64,000 nucleotides of DNA from an uncultured Bacillota bacterium (GTDB taxonomy: Bacteria > Bacillota_I > Bacilli_A > RFN20 > CAG-826): NCBI GenBank assembly GCA_949299565.1, contig OX437086.1, positions 352,919 to 416,918 on the forward strand. Direction: 5' to 3'. Position 1 is the first letter of the stretch; each line of letters opens with the position of its first letter. Of the stretch, positions 1 through 8,020 are shown in pieces. Made by a program: the position numbers and the translations under genes. The notes under the pieces were generated by a model. That model had not been told where the DNA came from, made no database searches, and saw only the letters and a program-made list of their open reading frames with translations.

Positions 1-83
1 CGTTCTCGAAAGAATTGCCGATGGAATACGCTGTTGAACTCAATCAATTGATCAAACTAGATATGGAAGGCTCCGTTGGCTAA
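1..83 (+). CDS. 3' end of an unidentified CDS (possibly DprA-like)
   Basis: Only the last 26 codons are in the window, in the frame starting at base 3 and ending with TAA at 81-83. The stop overlaps the mnmG ATG by one base, so the two are probably translationally coupled. The tail reads ELPMEYAVELNQLIKLDMEG. Its spacing of Leu, Met and Glu-Gly resembles the winged-helix tail of DprA proteins, but this is too short to assign. It does not end in the Cys-x-Gly-Lys expected of MnmE, the usual upstream neighbour of mnmG. Confidence 0.55.
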   Translation, partial: FSKELPMEYAVELNQLIKLDMEGSVG

Positions 84-1960
84 TGGCTTACGAAAAGTAT
101 GACGTTATTGTCGTCGGCGGCGGACATGCCGGAGTTGAAGCTGCGCATGCCTGCGCCAAAATGGGTTTTAGAACTCTTTTATCGTGCCTAAATCCCGAAC
201 TAATAGCTAACACACCTTGCAATCCGCATATCGGAGGGTCGGCAAAAGGCATCGTTGTTCGCGAAATTGATGCTTTAGGCGGAATCATGGGCAAATGTGC
301 GGACATTGCTCCCTTGCAAATTAAAATGCTTAATCGTTCAAAAGGGCCTGGAGTTCAATGTTTACGAGCGCAAGTTGATAAAAAAGAATATCCAAAACAC
401 GTTCAAAACTTTTTAAAAAATACTCCGAACATTTTTATTAAAAAAATAGAAATTAAGGATATTGTCATCAAAGACAAACGCGTAGAAGGCGTCTATGATT
501 CAAACGGAAATTTTTTAGAGGCTAAAGCGGTTATATTGACGACGGGAACTTATCTTGATAGCCGCATTTTTCGTGGATATCATGCTGAGGATGCTGGACC
601 GGATGGCGAGAATGCTTCACACGGGCTTGCAGCCTCTTTAAGAAAACTTGGTTTTCGACTTTTTCGTTTAAAAACCGGAACCCCTCCGCGCTTAGATACC
701 GCGACAATTGATTTTTCAAAAGCAGAGATTGAACCAGGGGAGGATGGTCCTTTGGCTTTCTCTTATTCAACTAAAACCTATACGCCTCTTGATAAACAAA
801 TGCCGTGCTTTTTAATTCGCACGAATGAAGCCCTTCACCAATTGATTCGCGATCATTTAAAGGAAAGCGCGCTTTATAATGGTCTAATAACTGGAGTTGG
901 CCCGCGTTATTGTCCATCAATTGAGGCAAAAATTCTTCGCTTTCCTGATAAAAAAGAACACCAGCTTTTTTTGGAACCAGAATTCCGTGATGATCATTCA
1001 ACATATGTTCAAGGCTTTTCCACCGGTTTTAGCAAGGAATTGCAGGAAAAAATGGTTCATATGTTGCCGGGATGCGAGAATGCCAAGTTCCTTAAATATG
1101 CCTATCAAATCGAATATGAAGCTATTGAACCACAGCAGTTACTTCCTTCATTGGCTCTTCGCGGATATGAAGGTTTATATGCAGCCGGACAAATTATCGG
1201 CACTTCAGGTTATGAAGAAGCGGCAGGTTTGGGACTTCTAGCAGGCATCAACGCTTCGCGCTTCTTAAAGAAAGAAGAACCATTAATTTTAAGGCGTGAC
1301 CAAGCTTATTTAGGGGTGATGGTCGATGATTTGGTAATGAAAGGGACGAAAGAACCGTATCGTTTAATGTCGTCACGTGCAGAATATCGCTTGCTTTTAA
1401 GACACGATAATGCGGATATTCGTTTACGTGAGATCGGTTATGCGAACGGGTTAGTTTCTGAAGTTGAATATCAAGAATTTAATAAGCGCAAAGAACGAAT
1501 TAAAAATGTCATAGAAATCTTAACAAGCAAAACCCCTGATCGTCATGAAATCCTTTTGGATGTTCTTCAAGAAGCAGGCTACGATTCCCCTTTTCAAGGA
1601 CAGCGGGGCATCGCTTTATTAAAACGGCCCGGCATCAGATTTGAAAATTTAAAAAAATCTTATTCAGATTTTGATGATTTTATTTTAGAACCCATCGATG
1701 AACTGACATTGGAAAGCGAAGTGAAATACGAAGGATACATTGCGAGGCAAAAAGAGGAAGCCGAGCGTCTTAAGAAGTTAGAAGACATTGTTTTGCCAAG
1801 GAATTGGAACTATTCTCAGTTAGAAGGGATTTCTCTTGAGGCCCGCGAAAAATTATCACAGTTTGCTCCGCGGACGTTAGGACAAGCATCTCGCTTACCG
1901 GGAGTTGATCCATCCGATATCGCGAATTTACTTTTACTCATAAAAAAGGAGCAGCAATGA
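83..1960 (+). CDS. mnmG: tRNA uridine-5-carboxymethylaminomethyl(34) synthesis enzyme MnmG (GidA)
   Basis: MnmG is the FAD- and NADH-dependent partner of MnmE; together they modify the wobble uridine of several tRNAs in the cytoplasm. The 625-residue protein is the normal family length, which separates it from the shorter TrmFO. The N-terminus carries the FAD dinucleotide motif VVGGGHAGVEAA (about residues 10-21). The family signatures NPHIGGSAKG (about 47-56) and GTSGYEEAAGLGLLAG (about 373-388) are intact, and the C-terminal helical domain used for MnmE/tRNA binding is present. It starts at the ATG overlapping the preceding stop and overlaps rsmG by 4 bp, as expected in a co-translated operon. 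mnmE itself is not visible in this window. Confidence 0.97.
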   Translation: MAYEKYDVIVVGGGHAGVEAAHACAKMGFRTLLSCLNPELIANTPCNPHIGGSAKGIVVREIDALGGIMGKCADIAPLQIKMLNRSKGPGVQCLRAQVDKKEYPKHVQNFLKNTPNIFIKKIEIKDIVIKDKRVEGVYDSNGNFLEAKAVILTTGTYLDSRIFRGYHAEDAGPDGENASHGLAASLRKLGFRLFRLKTGTPPRLDTATIDFSKAEIEPGEDGPLAFSYSTKTYTPLDKQMPCFLIRTNEALHQLIRDHLKESALYNGLITGVGPRYCPSIEAKILRFPDKKEHQLFLEPEFRDDHSTYVQGFSTGFSKELQEKMVHMLPGCENAKFLKYAYQIEYEAIEPQQLLPSLALRGYEGLYAAGQIIGTSGYEEAAGLGLLAGINASRFLKKEEPLILRRDQAYLGVMVDDLVMKGTKEPYRLMSSRAEYRLLLRHDNADIRLREIGYANGLVSEVEYQEFNKRKERIKNVIEILTSKTPDRHEILLDVLQEAGYDSPFQGQRGIALLKRPGIRFENLKKSYSDFDDFILEPIDELTLESEVKYEGYIARQKEEAERLKKLEDIVLPRNWNYSQLEGISLEAREKLSQFAPRTLGQASRLPGVDPSDIANLLLLIKKEQQ

Positions 1961-2649
1961 ACTATCAAGAATTAAGAAATGCACTTGAAAACGTGATAGC
2001 CCTCAGCGATGAACAATTGATGAAGCTCCAAAAATTTGCCACTCTTTTGACTGAGGCTAACGACGTCACTAATTTAACCTCGATTCCTCCTGAAGAATTA
2101 GTCGTCAAACATTTCTATGACAGTCTTTATTTGATTCACCTATTTAATTTTTCGAATGGGAAACGCTTTTTAGATTTAGGAAGTGGAGCGGGTTTTCCGG
2201 GCATTCCTCTTGCTATCGCTCTTCCGAATGTTTCATTCTTGCTTTTAGATTCTAATGGCAAAAAATGTCGCTTCTTAAATTTCGCCCGCGATGTTTTGGC
2301 GTTAAAAAATGTCGAGGTTCTCCAATCTCGCATTGAGGACTTAAAAAATCTTAGTGTTGACGGCGTTACGGCTCGCGCGGTCGCGCCGTTGAACATTCTT
2401 TTGGAATTAGTTTCGGGCATTTTGAAACCTGGATCTTATTTTTTAGCGATGAAAGGCGGAAAAGGAGAAGAGGAACTTGAGCAATCGCTTCATGCTCAAA
2501 AAGTCCTTGGTTTTCAACTTTCGAATGTCGATTCTTTCCTTCTTCCGGAAGCGATGGGCGAACGAATAAATTTCAGTTTTTTGAAAAATAAAAATACGCC
2601 GCATAGTTATCCGCGTTCCTATGCTCTTATTAAACGCAAGCCTCTTTAA
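1957..2649 (+). CDS. rsmG: 16S rRNA (guanine(527)-N7)-methyltransferase RsmG (GidB)
   Basis: RsmG methylates N7 of G527 in 16S rRNA using S-adenosylmethionine; its loss gives low-level streptomycin resistance in other bacteria. The 230-residue protein has the SAM-binding motif FLDLGSGAGFPGIPLA (about residues 70-85) followed by the conserved LLDSNGKKCRFL segment. The ATG lies inside the end of mnmG (4 bp ATGA overlap), so it is probably made by coupled translation. The mnmG-rsmG-parA-parB order is the classical order near oriC in Bacillota, so this part of the window may be origin-proximal, although no dnaA or DnaA-box cluster is visible. Confidence 0.96.
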   Translation: MNYQELRNALENVIALSDEQLMKLQKFATLLTEANDVTNLTSIPPEELVVKHFYDSLYLIHLFNFSNGKRFLDLGSGAGFPGIPLAIALPNVSFLLLDSNGKKCRFLNFARDVLALKNVEVLQSRIEDLKNLSVDGVTARAVAPLNILLELVSGILKPGSYFLAMKGGKGEEELEQSLHAQKVLGFQLSNVDSFLLPEAMGERINFSFLKNKNTPHSYPRSYALIKRKPL

Positions 2650-2657
2650 TAAATATT

Positions 2658-2666
2658 TGTTAGAAT
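2658..2666 (+). promoter_or_regulatory. extended -10 promoter of parA
   Basis: TG-T-TAGAAT ends 11 nt before the parA ATG. With a normal 6-8 nt discriminator the transcript would start about 4-5 nt before the ATG, and no Shine-Dalgarno fits in that space. No good -35 hexamer is seen. This is inference from sequence only. Confidence 0.5.
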
Positions 2667-2677
2667 AGACAACAATT

Positions 2678-3445
2678 ATGGGTCGCATTATCGCAATCGC
2701 TAACCAAAAAGGTGGAGTTGGAAAAACAACAACGGCAATAAATCTTTCTTCTGCCTTAGCGAAAATGAGAAAGACGGTGTTGCTTGTCGATTTCGATCCA
2801 CAAGGAAATGCTGGCCGCGGTTTGGGTTTCGATGTGACGACAATCAGCAACACGATTTATGATGTCATTTTAGAGCGAATCGAATTTCAAAAGGCAATTA
2901 AACCGACTGATAATCCCAACCTTTTTCTTTTACCTAGCAATTTGCGTCTAGCCTCTTTAGACGTAAAAATGCAAGAAAAGGGTGAAAAACAACCTTTTTC
3001 GATTTTGAGAAAATTTTTAGCGTTGCATGAAAAAGAATATGATTTCGTTATCATCGATTGTCCGCCTTCATTGGGTTTATTGAACATAAACGCTCTTGTT
3101 GCTGCGCATGAAGTAATTATCCCAGTTCAATGCGAATATTTTGCGATGGAGGCAATCGCTGCCATTTTGTCTTCCATTTCTAAAATTCAAAAAGACTACA
3201 ATCACGATCTTCACATAACTGGTTTTCTTCTCACGATGTATGATTCGCGGACAGTTCTAGGGACAGAAGTTGCAACACAGGTTCGAGGTCTTTTTAAAGA
3301 GTCAACTTTCTTAACAACAATTCCGCGCAACGTTTCAATTCCTGAAGCCAGCGCGCGAGGAATGGCTGTCACCTCTTTCCGCCCGACTGCCCAAGGGAGT
3401 CTCGCCTATATTTCTTTGGCCAAGGAGGTTTTAGACCGTGGCTAG
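2678..3445 (+). CDS. parA: chromosome partitioning ATPase ParA (Soj)
   Basis: ParA/Soj is a DNA-binding, ATP-dependent dimer that works with ParB and parS sites in chromosome segregation and origin control. The 255-residue protein opens with the deviant Walker A motif KGGVGKTTTAINL (about residues 10-22), then VDFDPQGNAGRGLG (Walker A', about 38-51), and has the Walker B-like VIIDCPPSLGLL (about 124-135). It has no N-terminal helix-turn-helix extension, which matches chromosomal Soj rather than plasmid P1-type ParA. The ATG has no Shine-Dalgarno, and an extended -10 lies just upstream, so the transcript may be nearly leaderless. It overlaps parB by 8 bp. Confidence 0.96.
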   Translation: MGRIIAIANQKGGVGKTTTAINLSSALAKMRKTVLLVDFDPQGNAGRGLGFDVTTISNTIYDVILERIEFQKAIKPTDNPNLFLLPSNLRLASLDVKMQEKGEKQPFSILRKFLALHEKEYDFVIIDCPPSLGLLNINALVAAHEVIIPVQCEYFAMEAIAAILSSISKIQKDYNHDLHITGFLLTMYDSRTVLGTEVATQVRGLFKESTFLTTIPRNVSIPEASARGMAVTSFRPTAQGSLAYISLAKEVLDRG

Positions 3446-4253
3446 AAAAAAAGTCGCTAAAACTGATTTAGAAGATCTCATCCGTAAATTTGCCAAGAAT
3501 GATGTTATTGCTGAGCTAGAAAAAGAATATCAAAACCTCTCAAGGCAAAATATCAATTTAGCGCTTATCGATGACAATTCTTATATCAAAAGAGTGCCTC
3601 TTACGCCTTCTTCGATGGAACGCATTAAAAAATCGATAGAAGAGAAAGGTCTTTTCAATCCGCTTGTTGTTCGTCCATCGGGTAACCATTTTGAACTTAT
3701 TTTGGGCCGGAGACGTTTCTATGGTGCACGTCAAGCCGGACTAAAAGAAGTTCCGGTGGTGGTGGCTAATGTCAGTGATGAAGAAACTTTGCTAATGCTT
3801 TTAGCTGATACGCGCGATCAAAGGGAAATGAATCCGATTGAAATGGCGTATATTTATCAAGCATTAAAAACACAATTTGCCTATACGCCGTCGACGCTAG
3901 CACAACTTTCACACCAATCGCGATCGCAAGTAGTTAATCTTTTGCGTTTATTGTCACTTCCCGATGAAGTTATCGAGGATGTGGCGCTCGGCGTTATTTC
4001 TTATGGACATGCGCGGGCGCTTGTGACGTTACCAGAACAAAAAATTATCAAGTTAGCGAGAACGATCATTCGTGAGCATCTTTCGGTACGCGAAGTTGAA
4101 TCGCTCGTGAAAAACGACAATTTATCGATCGCTTCAAAAGAGGAACAAAAATTTAAAATTGAAGAAAAAAGCCGGGAATTGCACCTATATTTCGTGAGCG
4201 AAGAAGAAAAAGAAGATTTTATAAAGCGCTTAAAAGAAACTGGAATAATTTAA
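3438..4253 (+). CDS. parB: ParB-family partition protein (Spo0J)
   Basis: ParB binds parS sites, spreads as a CTP-dependent clamp and loads SMC. The 271-residue protein has the ParB/Srx domain with ELILGRRRFYGARQAGLKEV (around residue 90), which contains the GxxRxxA-type CTP/phosphate motif. A helix-turn-helix domain (STLAQLSHQSRSQVVNLLRL) follows, then a short C-terminal dimerisation region. It starts at GTG inside the end of parA. An upstream AGGAGGT (3424-3430) gives a good Shine-Dalgarno at suitable spacing. No perfect 16-bp parS was recognised in the window. I cannot tell Spo0J from Noc by sequence alone, but pairing with parA favours Spo0J. Confidence 0.94.
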   Translation: MARKKVAKTDLEDLIRKFAKNDVIAELEKEYQNLSRQNINLALIDDNSYIKRVPLTPSSMERIKKSIEEKGLFNPLVVRPSGNHFELILGRRRFYGARQAGLKEVPVVVANVSDEETLLMLLADTRDQREMNPIEMAYIYQALKTQFAYTPSTLAQLSHQSRSQVVNLLRLLSLPDEVIEDVALGVISYGHARALVTLPEQKIIKLARTIIREHLSVREVESLVKNDNLSIASKEEQKFKIEEKSRELHLYFVSEEEKEDFIKRLKETGII

Positions 4254-4267
4254 ATAAGGACAAATCC

Positions 4268-4295
4268 TTGTATTTTTGAAAAAAAAGAATAAAGT
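4268..4295 (+). promoter_or_regulatory. promoter of the FMN-riboswitch-ribU transcript
   Basis: TTGTAT (4268-4273), 16 bp, then TAAAGT (4290-4295). The predicted start near 4302 falls exactly at the base of the riboswitch P1 stem. The short hairpin AAGGA-CAAA-TCCTT (4257-4270) just after parB, followed by a T-rich stretch, may be a weak terminator that overlaps this promoter. Confidence 0.55.
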
Positions 4296-4302
4296 TTAAG
4301 TG

Positions 4303-4405
4303 CTTCAGGGCGACGAGAATTACGTCGACTGGCGGTTATAGCCCGCGAGCGTCAGCATGAATCGGTGAAATTCCGATGCCAACGGTAAAGTCCGGATGTT
4401 AGAAG
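4303..4405 (+). ncRNA. FMN riboswitch (RFN element)
   Basis: This leader contains the conserved RFN blocks in order: CTTCAGGGCGA (start), GGCGGTTATAGCCCGCGAGC, the GAATCGGTGAAATTCCGATGCC hairpin region (4358-4381), and ACGGTAAAGTCCGGATG, closed by CTTC/GAAG of P1. RFN elements bind flavin mononucleotide and switch off riboflavin synthesis or uptake genes. It sits directly upstream of a RibU-like transporter, which is the expected target. The expression platform is annotated separately. Confidence 0.95.
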
Positions 4406-4413
4406 TGGTTTTC

Positions 4414-4451
4414 TCTCCCCCGGAGTGCGTCTAGGGCGGGGAGGATTTTTT
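4414..4451 (+). promoter_or_regulatory. FMN riboswitch expression platform: hairpin holding the ribU Shine-Dalgarno
   Basis: CTCCCC (4415-4420) can pair with GGGGAG (4438-4443), with an adjacent T-G pair. The 3' arm contains GGGGAGG, the only Shine-Dalgarno for the ribU ATG at 4452. Six T residues follow at 4446-4451. The same hairpin can therefore act as an intrinsic terminator and as a ribosome-site sequestor. Confidence 0.75.
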
Positions 4452-5144
4452 ATGTCTTGGACTGGTTGGTTAGCTATTGCCTTCCTTTTGTTTCTCCTTG
4501 TATTCGCGGTGCGCCTTTATGGTCGCTTTTATCCGCGTCCGGGTTTTAATTGGAATCGTTGGGTGGCGAGAACTGCTATTTTCGCAGCTATTTCCGCTTG
4601 TCTTTATGTAATTCCCGTTTTTTCGCTTCCTTTGCCTTTTTTGCCTGGTTTTTTGTCACTTCATTTCGACGAGATACCGATTTTCATTGCTGGTTTTGCT
4701 TATGGCCCTTTTACCGCCGTTGCAGTCACGCTTATTAAAACAATCATCAAACTTCCATTTACTTCTACGCTTTGTGTTGGCGAACTTGCTGATTTCATCT
4801 TTACCTTAGCTTTTGTTTTGCCAGCGACATTGATCTACAAACGCTGGAGGAATTTAAAAGGTGTTGCTTGTGGATTTATAGTTTCTTTAGTTTCTCAATT
4901 AGCGGTTTCTCTTCTTCTCAATATCTACGTGATGCTTCCTTTTTATATGTTTGTGATGGGTTTATCCTACGAAACGATTCTTGCGATGTGCCAAGCAGTG
5001 AATCCCGCTGTTACTGATCTAGGATGGCCTTATGCTTTAATGTGCGTTCTTCCGTTAAATGTAATCAAGGACTTAATTGTCATTGTTGTAACCTTCGTTG
5101 TTTATCGTTCTCTTCATCTTGTTTTGCGGTTCGCGAAGAAATAA
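4452..5144 (+). CDS. ribU: riboflavin ECF transporter S component RibU
   Basis: RibU is the riboflavin-binding membrane subunit of an energy-coupling factor transporter; it uses shared EcfA/EcfA'/EcfT subunits, which are not in this window. The 230-residue protein is very hydrophobic with about six membrane segments. An N-terminal helix (residues 5-25) precedes the ECF core, and a conserved-looking LSLHFDEIPIFIAGFAYGPF segment follows, typical of ECF S components. I chose the ATG at 4452 because it lies 8 nt after the GGGGAGG site; an in-frame GTG at 4425 lies inside the regulatory hairpin. The assignment as riboflavin-specific rests mainly on the FMN riboswitch. Confidence 0.93.
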   Translation: MSWTGWLAIAFLLFLLVFAVRLYGRFYPRPGFNWNRWVARTAIFAAISACLYVIPVFSLPLPFLPGFLSLHFDEIPIFIAGFAYGPFTAVAVTLIKTIIKLPFTSTLCVGELADFIFTLAFVLPATLIYKRWRNLKGVACGFIVSLVSQLAVSLLLNIYVMLPFYMFVMGLSYETILAMCQAVNPAVTDLGWPYALMCVLPLNVIKDLIVIVVTFVVYRSLHLVLRFAKK

Positions 5145-5167
5145 AAAAGTCACCGAGATGGTGACTT
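5141..5167 (-). terminator. intrinsic terminator of the ferredoxin gene
   Basis: Perfect 8-bp stem AAGTCACC / GGTGACTT with loop GAGAT. On the minus strand it is followed by six T, so it ends the ferredoxin transcript. On the plus strand the following sequence is A-rich, so it is at best a weak terminator for ribU. Confidence 0.85.
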
Positions 5168-5189
5168 AAAAAGAAAGTTTTAGATGTAA

Positions 5190-5378
5190 TTAGGCGTCTT
5201 CTTCGATTGCGCCAACTGGGCAACTAGAAATCAAAGAATCGGCAGTCGCGTCGTCAGCGACTTCACCAATAACGCTGCTTTTCCCTTCATCATCAAAGGC
5301 AAAAACATCGCTTGCCATCGAGACACAAACGCCGCAACCGATGCAAGCATCCGCATTTACTTTCAATTTTTTAGCCAT
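5190..5378 (-). CDS. fer: small [4Fe-4S] ferredoxin
   Basis: A 62-residue electron carrier. It has one cluster motif, CIGCGVC (residues 17-23: C-x2-C-x2-C), and a distant fourth Cys in SSCPVGAI (about residue 53), the arrangement of single-cluster Bacillus-type ferredoxins. The second cluster of clostridial 2[4Fe-4S] ferredoxins is missing. The C-terminus is acidic. A GGAGGA Shine-Dalgarno precedes the ATG. It is a monocistronic unit pointing away from cmk. In this organism it could serve the [FeFe] hydrogenase encoded at 46-47.5 kb, but this is inference. Confidence 0.93.
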   Translation of the reverse strand: MAKKLKVNADACIGCGVCVSMASDVFAFDDEGKSSVIGEVADDATADSLISSCPVGAIEEDA

Positions 5379-5493
5379 AGTTAATCCTCCAACTAACCTA
5401 GGGCGATTATATGACCTTCTTTTTCTTCTTTCAAGGAAGGGCTTTCGCTTTTTCTTATAACGAAGTTGGTCCTCTTAGTGTACAATCAACTAG

Positions 5494-5796
5494 ATGAAAA
5501 CCCGGAAAGAGAAGTGGCAACGTTATCGAGAGAAAATTCTCGCGACACCCGCGGATAAATTTCCGCCTGTCAGCGAAGTGTCTTTGCGTCCACAAACGCA
5601 CGCGGATAAAGAAGAAATTCAAAACAGCGTTGTTTCCTCTTCCTTAGTCATTGAACGTTCTACAAAGCAAAAGCGCGTAACTCCCTATGCACAATGGGTG
5701 AAGCGTCAACGTCTCTTATTAGGTTTTAAATTGTTTCTTTTGCTTCTTGCTGTCGTTCTTTTAATTCTTCTTTATTTATTTTGGGTGAGAGGCTGA
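5494..5796 (+). CDS. small single-pass membrane protein upstream of cmk
   Basis: A 100-residue protein I do not recognise. The first 75 residues are charged and rich in Lys, Arg and Ser, and one membrane helix (FKLFLLLLAVVLLILLYLFW, about residues 78-97) sits at the extreme C-terminus, so the bulk should face the cytoplasm as a tail-anchored protein. It has no Shine-Dalgarno. TACAAT (5481-5486) ends 7 nt before the ATG, so the message is probably leaderless. The stop lies 6 nt before the cmk ATG, so it leads a cmk-der operon. Unrelated small membrane proteins also occur upstream of cmk in Bacillus. Confidence 0.75.
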   Translation: MKTRKEKWQRYREKILATPADKFPPVSEVSLRPQTHADKEEIQNSVVSSSLVIERSTKQKRVTPYAQWVKRQRLLLGFKLFLLLLAVVLLILLYLFWVRG

Positions 5797-5801
5797 TTCT
5801 T

Positions 5802-6485
5802 ATGGAGAAACGCATTGCGATTGCGATTGATGGACCGGCGGCAGCCGGCAAATCAACGGTAGCGAAAAGAGTGGCACAAGTATTGAATTTTACCTATGTT
5901 GATACGGGCGCGATGTATCGCGCTTTTACGTATGCCGTCATTCAAAAAGGATTAGATCCTAAAGATGAAGAACAAGCCGTTAGTCTGATTCCGGGTCTCA
6001 GCATCGATTTGGCAGAAAATGGTCACGTCTATCTTAATTCGCAAGATGTTACTGACGTTATTCGGACACCTTTGGTTTCAGGCAACGTTTCTTACATTGC
6101 CGCGATGAAGCCCGTTCGCTTGGCTCTTGTGGAGATGCAGCGCGCGATTGCAGAAAAAAAGTCAGTTGTCATGGACGGACGCGATATCGGAACATACGTT
6201 TTGCCAAATGCGGAAGTGAAGATTTTTCAAATTGCTTCTGTTGAAACACGTGCGATCAGACGTTATGAGGAAAATTTGGAAAAAGGGTTAAAGACGACGC
6301 TTAAAGAGGTGGAAGAAGATTTAAGAAAGCGTGATTATATCGATTCGCATCGAGAATTTTCACCTTTAAAGCCTGCGCCTGATTCGGTGTTGCTTGATAC
6401 TTCATATATGAGCGTTCTTGAAGTTGTCGAAGCGATTTTGAAGATCATTAAAGAAAAAACAGGAATCGAGATTTTATGTCATTAG
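5802..6485 (+). CDS. cmk: cytidylate kinase
   Basis: Cmk phosphorylates CMP and dCMP with ATP. The 227-residue protein shows the P-loop AIDGPAAAGKSTVAKRVA near the N-terminus, the CMP-binding YVDTGAMYRAFT, and the DGRDIGTYVLPNA motif (about residues 123-135). I place the start at ATG 5802, 9 nt after GAGAGG; the longer in-frame TTG at 5781 lies inside the preceding gene. It overlaps der by 10 bp, and cmk-der linkage is also seen in Bacillus. Confidence 0.96.
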   Translation: MEKRIAIAIDGPAAAGKSTVAKRVAQVLNFTYVDTGAMYRAFTYAVIQKGLDPKDEEQAVSLIPGLSIDLAENGHVYLNSQDVTDVIRTPLVSGNVSYIAAMKPVRLALVEMQRAIAEKKSVVMDGRDIGTYVLPNAEVKIFQIASVETRAIRRYEENLEKGLKTTLKEVEEDLRKRDYIDSHREFSPLKPAPDSVLLDTSYMSVLEVVEAILKIIKEKTGIEILCH

Positions 6486-7780
6486 GTACCGTTGCTTTGA
6501 TCGGAGCTCCGAGCGCTGGCAAATCCACGATTTTTAATCGTTTGATCGGCGAAAGAAAAGCGATCGTGGAAGAAACGCCAGGCATCACGCGTGATCGCTT
6601 GTATGGCAAAGCCGAATGGTTGACTAAAAAGTTCACGCTTATTGACACGGGCGGCATTCAAATCAAGGATGTTCCGTTTCAAGTTGAAATTCGAGCTCAA
6701 GTAGAAATCGCGATAGAAGAAGCGAATCTCCTCATCTTTTTAGTGGACGCCAAGTTGGGCGTTACTTCTAATGACCGCTACATTACATCATTGCTGAAAA
6801 AGTCTCAAAAGCCTGTTATTTTGGCTGTTAATAAGATTGATTCAATAGAAGAAATAGGTCTTTTGTCTCCTTTTTATTCTTTGAATTTAGGTGAACCGAT
6901 TCCTATTTCGGGCGCTCATGGAATCGGAATTGGAGATCTGCTTGATCAAATCGTTCATTTGCTTCCCGAGCGAGAAGACGTTGATTATGGAACGGCGATT
7001 CCTTTCTGTTTAATCGGACGGCCGAATGTTGGCAAATCCTCACTTACCAACACGCTCCTCGGTCATAAGCGTGCGATTGTTTCTCCGATCGCAGGCACTA
7101 CACGTGATTCTTTAGATACTCCATTTCAGGATGAAAACGGGGAATATGTCGCAATTGATACAGCGGGGTTATTAAAACGTGGGAAAATCTTTGAAGCGGT
7201 TGATAAATACGCGGCTTTAAGGGCTTTGAAAGCCATTGAGCGTTCAGAAATTGCTCTTTTAGTGATTGATGCTTCAACGGGAATTGTTGAACAAGATAAG
7301 CACGTTGCTTCCTTTGCTCAAGAAGAAGGGAAAGCCTTTATTATTTTAGTCAATAAATGGGATGCACGCGGGAAAAACATGAACGTTAATTCAATGAAAG
7401 AAACAATCGAAAAAGAATTTAAATTTATTCCTTATGCTCCGGTTCTTTTTGTTTCGGCAAAAACCGGTGAAGGAATTCAGAAAATTTTGCCGACGATTCG
7501 TTTAATTCATAAGGCCTATCACAAAAGAATTCCGACATCGGAACTTAACCGCATTGTTCATGAGGCCCAAGAACTTAATCCGACGCCGTATTTCCATCAT
7601 GATCGTTTGAAAATCAGCTATGCAACGCAGGTTGCAGTTGCGCCTCCGACTTTCGCTTTCTTTTGTAATAATCCGAAGAGCGCGCATTTCAGTTATACGC
7701 GTTATCTCGAAAATCAAATTCGAAGCGCTTATGACTTTTCTGGGACGCCAATCACAATAATTTATCGACAGAAAAAATAA
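6476..7780 (+). CDS. der: ribosome-associated GTPase Der (EngA)
   Basis: Der is an essential 50S assembly factor with two GTPase domains in tandem. In this 434-residue protein the first G domain has GAPSAGKST (about residues 10-18), DTGG and NKID. The second has GRPNVGKSSLTNTLLG (about 180-195), DTAGLLKRGKI and NKWD. A C-terminal KH-like domain follows. The first P-loop reads GAPSAGKS instead of the usual GRPNVGKS, a mild variant that keeps the Lys-Ser needed for nucleotide binding. The start codon lies within cmk. Confidence 0.97.
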   Translation: MSLGTVALIGAPSAGKSTIFNRLIGERKAIVEETPGITRDRLYGKAEWLTKKFTLIDTGGIQIKDVPFQVEIRAQVEIAIEEANLLIFLVDAKLGVTSNDRYITSLLKKSQKPVILAVNKIDSIEEIGLLSPFYSLNLGEPIPISGAHGIGIGDLLDQIVHLLPEREDVDYGTAIPFCLIGRPNVGKSSLTNTLLGHKRAIVSPIAGTTRDSLDTPFQDENGEYVAIDTAGLLKRGKIFEAVDKYAALRALKAIERSEIALLVIDASTGIVEQDKHVASFAQEEGKAFIILVNKWDARGKNMNVNSMKETIEKEFKFIPYAPVLFVSAKTGEGIQKILPTIRLIHKAYHKRIPTSELNRIVHEAQELNPTPYFHHDRLKISYATQVAVAPPTFAFFCNNPKSAHFSYTRYLENQIRSAYDFSGTPITIIYRQKK

Positions 7781-7878
7781 CTTGAGCACTTATCTTTTCT
7801 ATTTATTGCCTATAATTTTTGTAATTTTAATTTATTAGAAAAAAGTCAGTTATTATCTATATTTTTTCTCTTTTTTTC

Positions 7879-7894
7879 TTGAAAGCGCTTTCCA
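7879..7894. promoter_or_regulatory. cre-like palindrome upstream of hup
   Basis: TTGAAAGCGCTTTCCA contains the perfect 12-bp palindrome GAAAGCGCTTTC and fits the catabolite-responsive element consensus bound by CcpA. It lies about 63 bp upstream of the hup -35 box in an otherwise AT-rich 240-bp gap (7781-8020). No ccpA is visible in the window. Confidence 0.5.
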
Positions 7895-7956
7895 TAAAAA
7901 GCATTTTTTAATGAAAAATTGTGAATAAGAATAGATGCCATCTACATTTTTTACTA

Positions 7957-7985
7957 TTGCAAGAAAAAAGTTACGGTGTTAATTT
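7957..7985 (+). promoter_or_regulatory. hup promoter
   Basis: TTGCAA (7957-7962), 17 bp, TAATTT (7980-7985). It is followed by the strong Shine-Dalgarno AAGGAGGT (8005-8012), 8 nt before the hup ATG. Confidence 0.55.
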
Positions 7986-8020
7986 AACTTTAAGCAATCG
8001 GCATAAGGAGGTAAAAACCC

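Noticed and set aside
2658-4253. Replication origin next to parA-parB
   Set aside because: Gene order suggests an origin nearby, but no dnaA gene and no DnaA-box cluster were found in the window.
6476-6700. Defective first GTPase domain in Der
   Set aside because: GAPSAGKS is unusual, but the Gly-Lys-Ser and the later DTGG and NKID motifs are intact.
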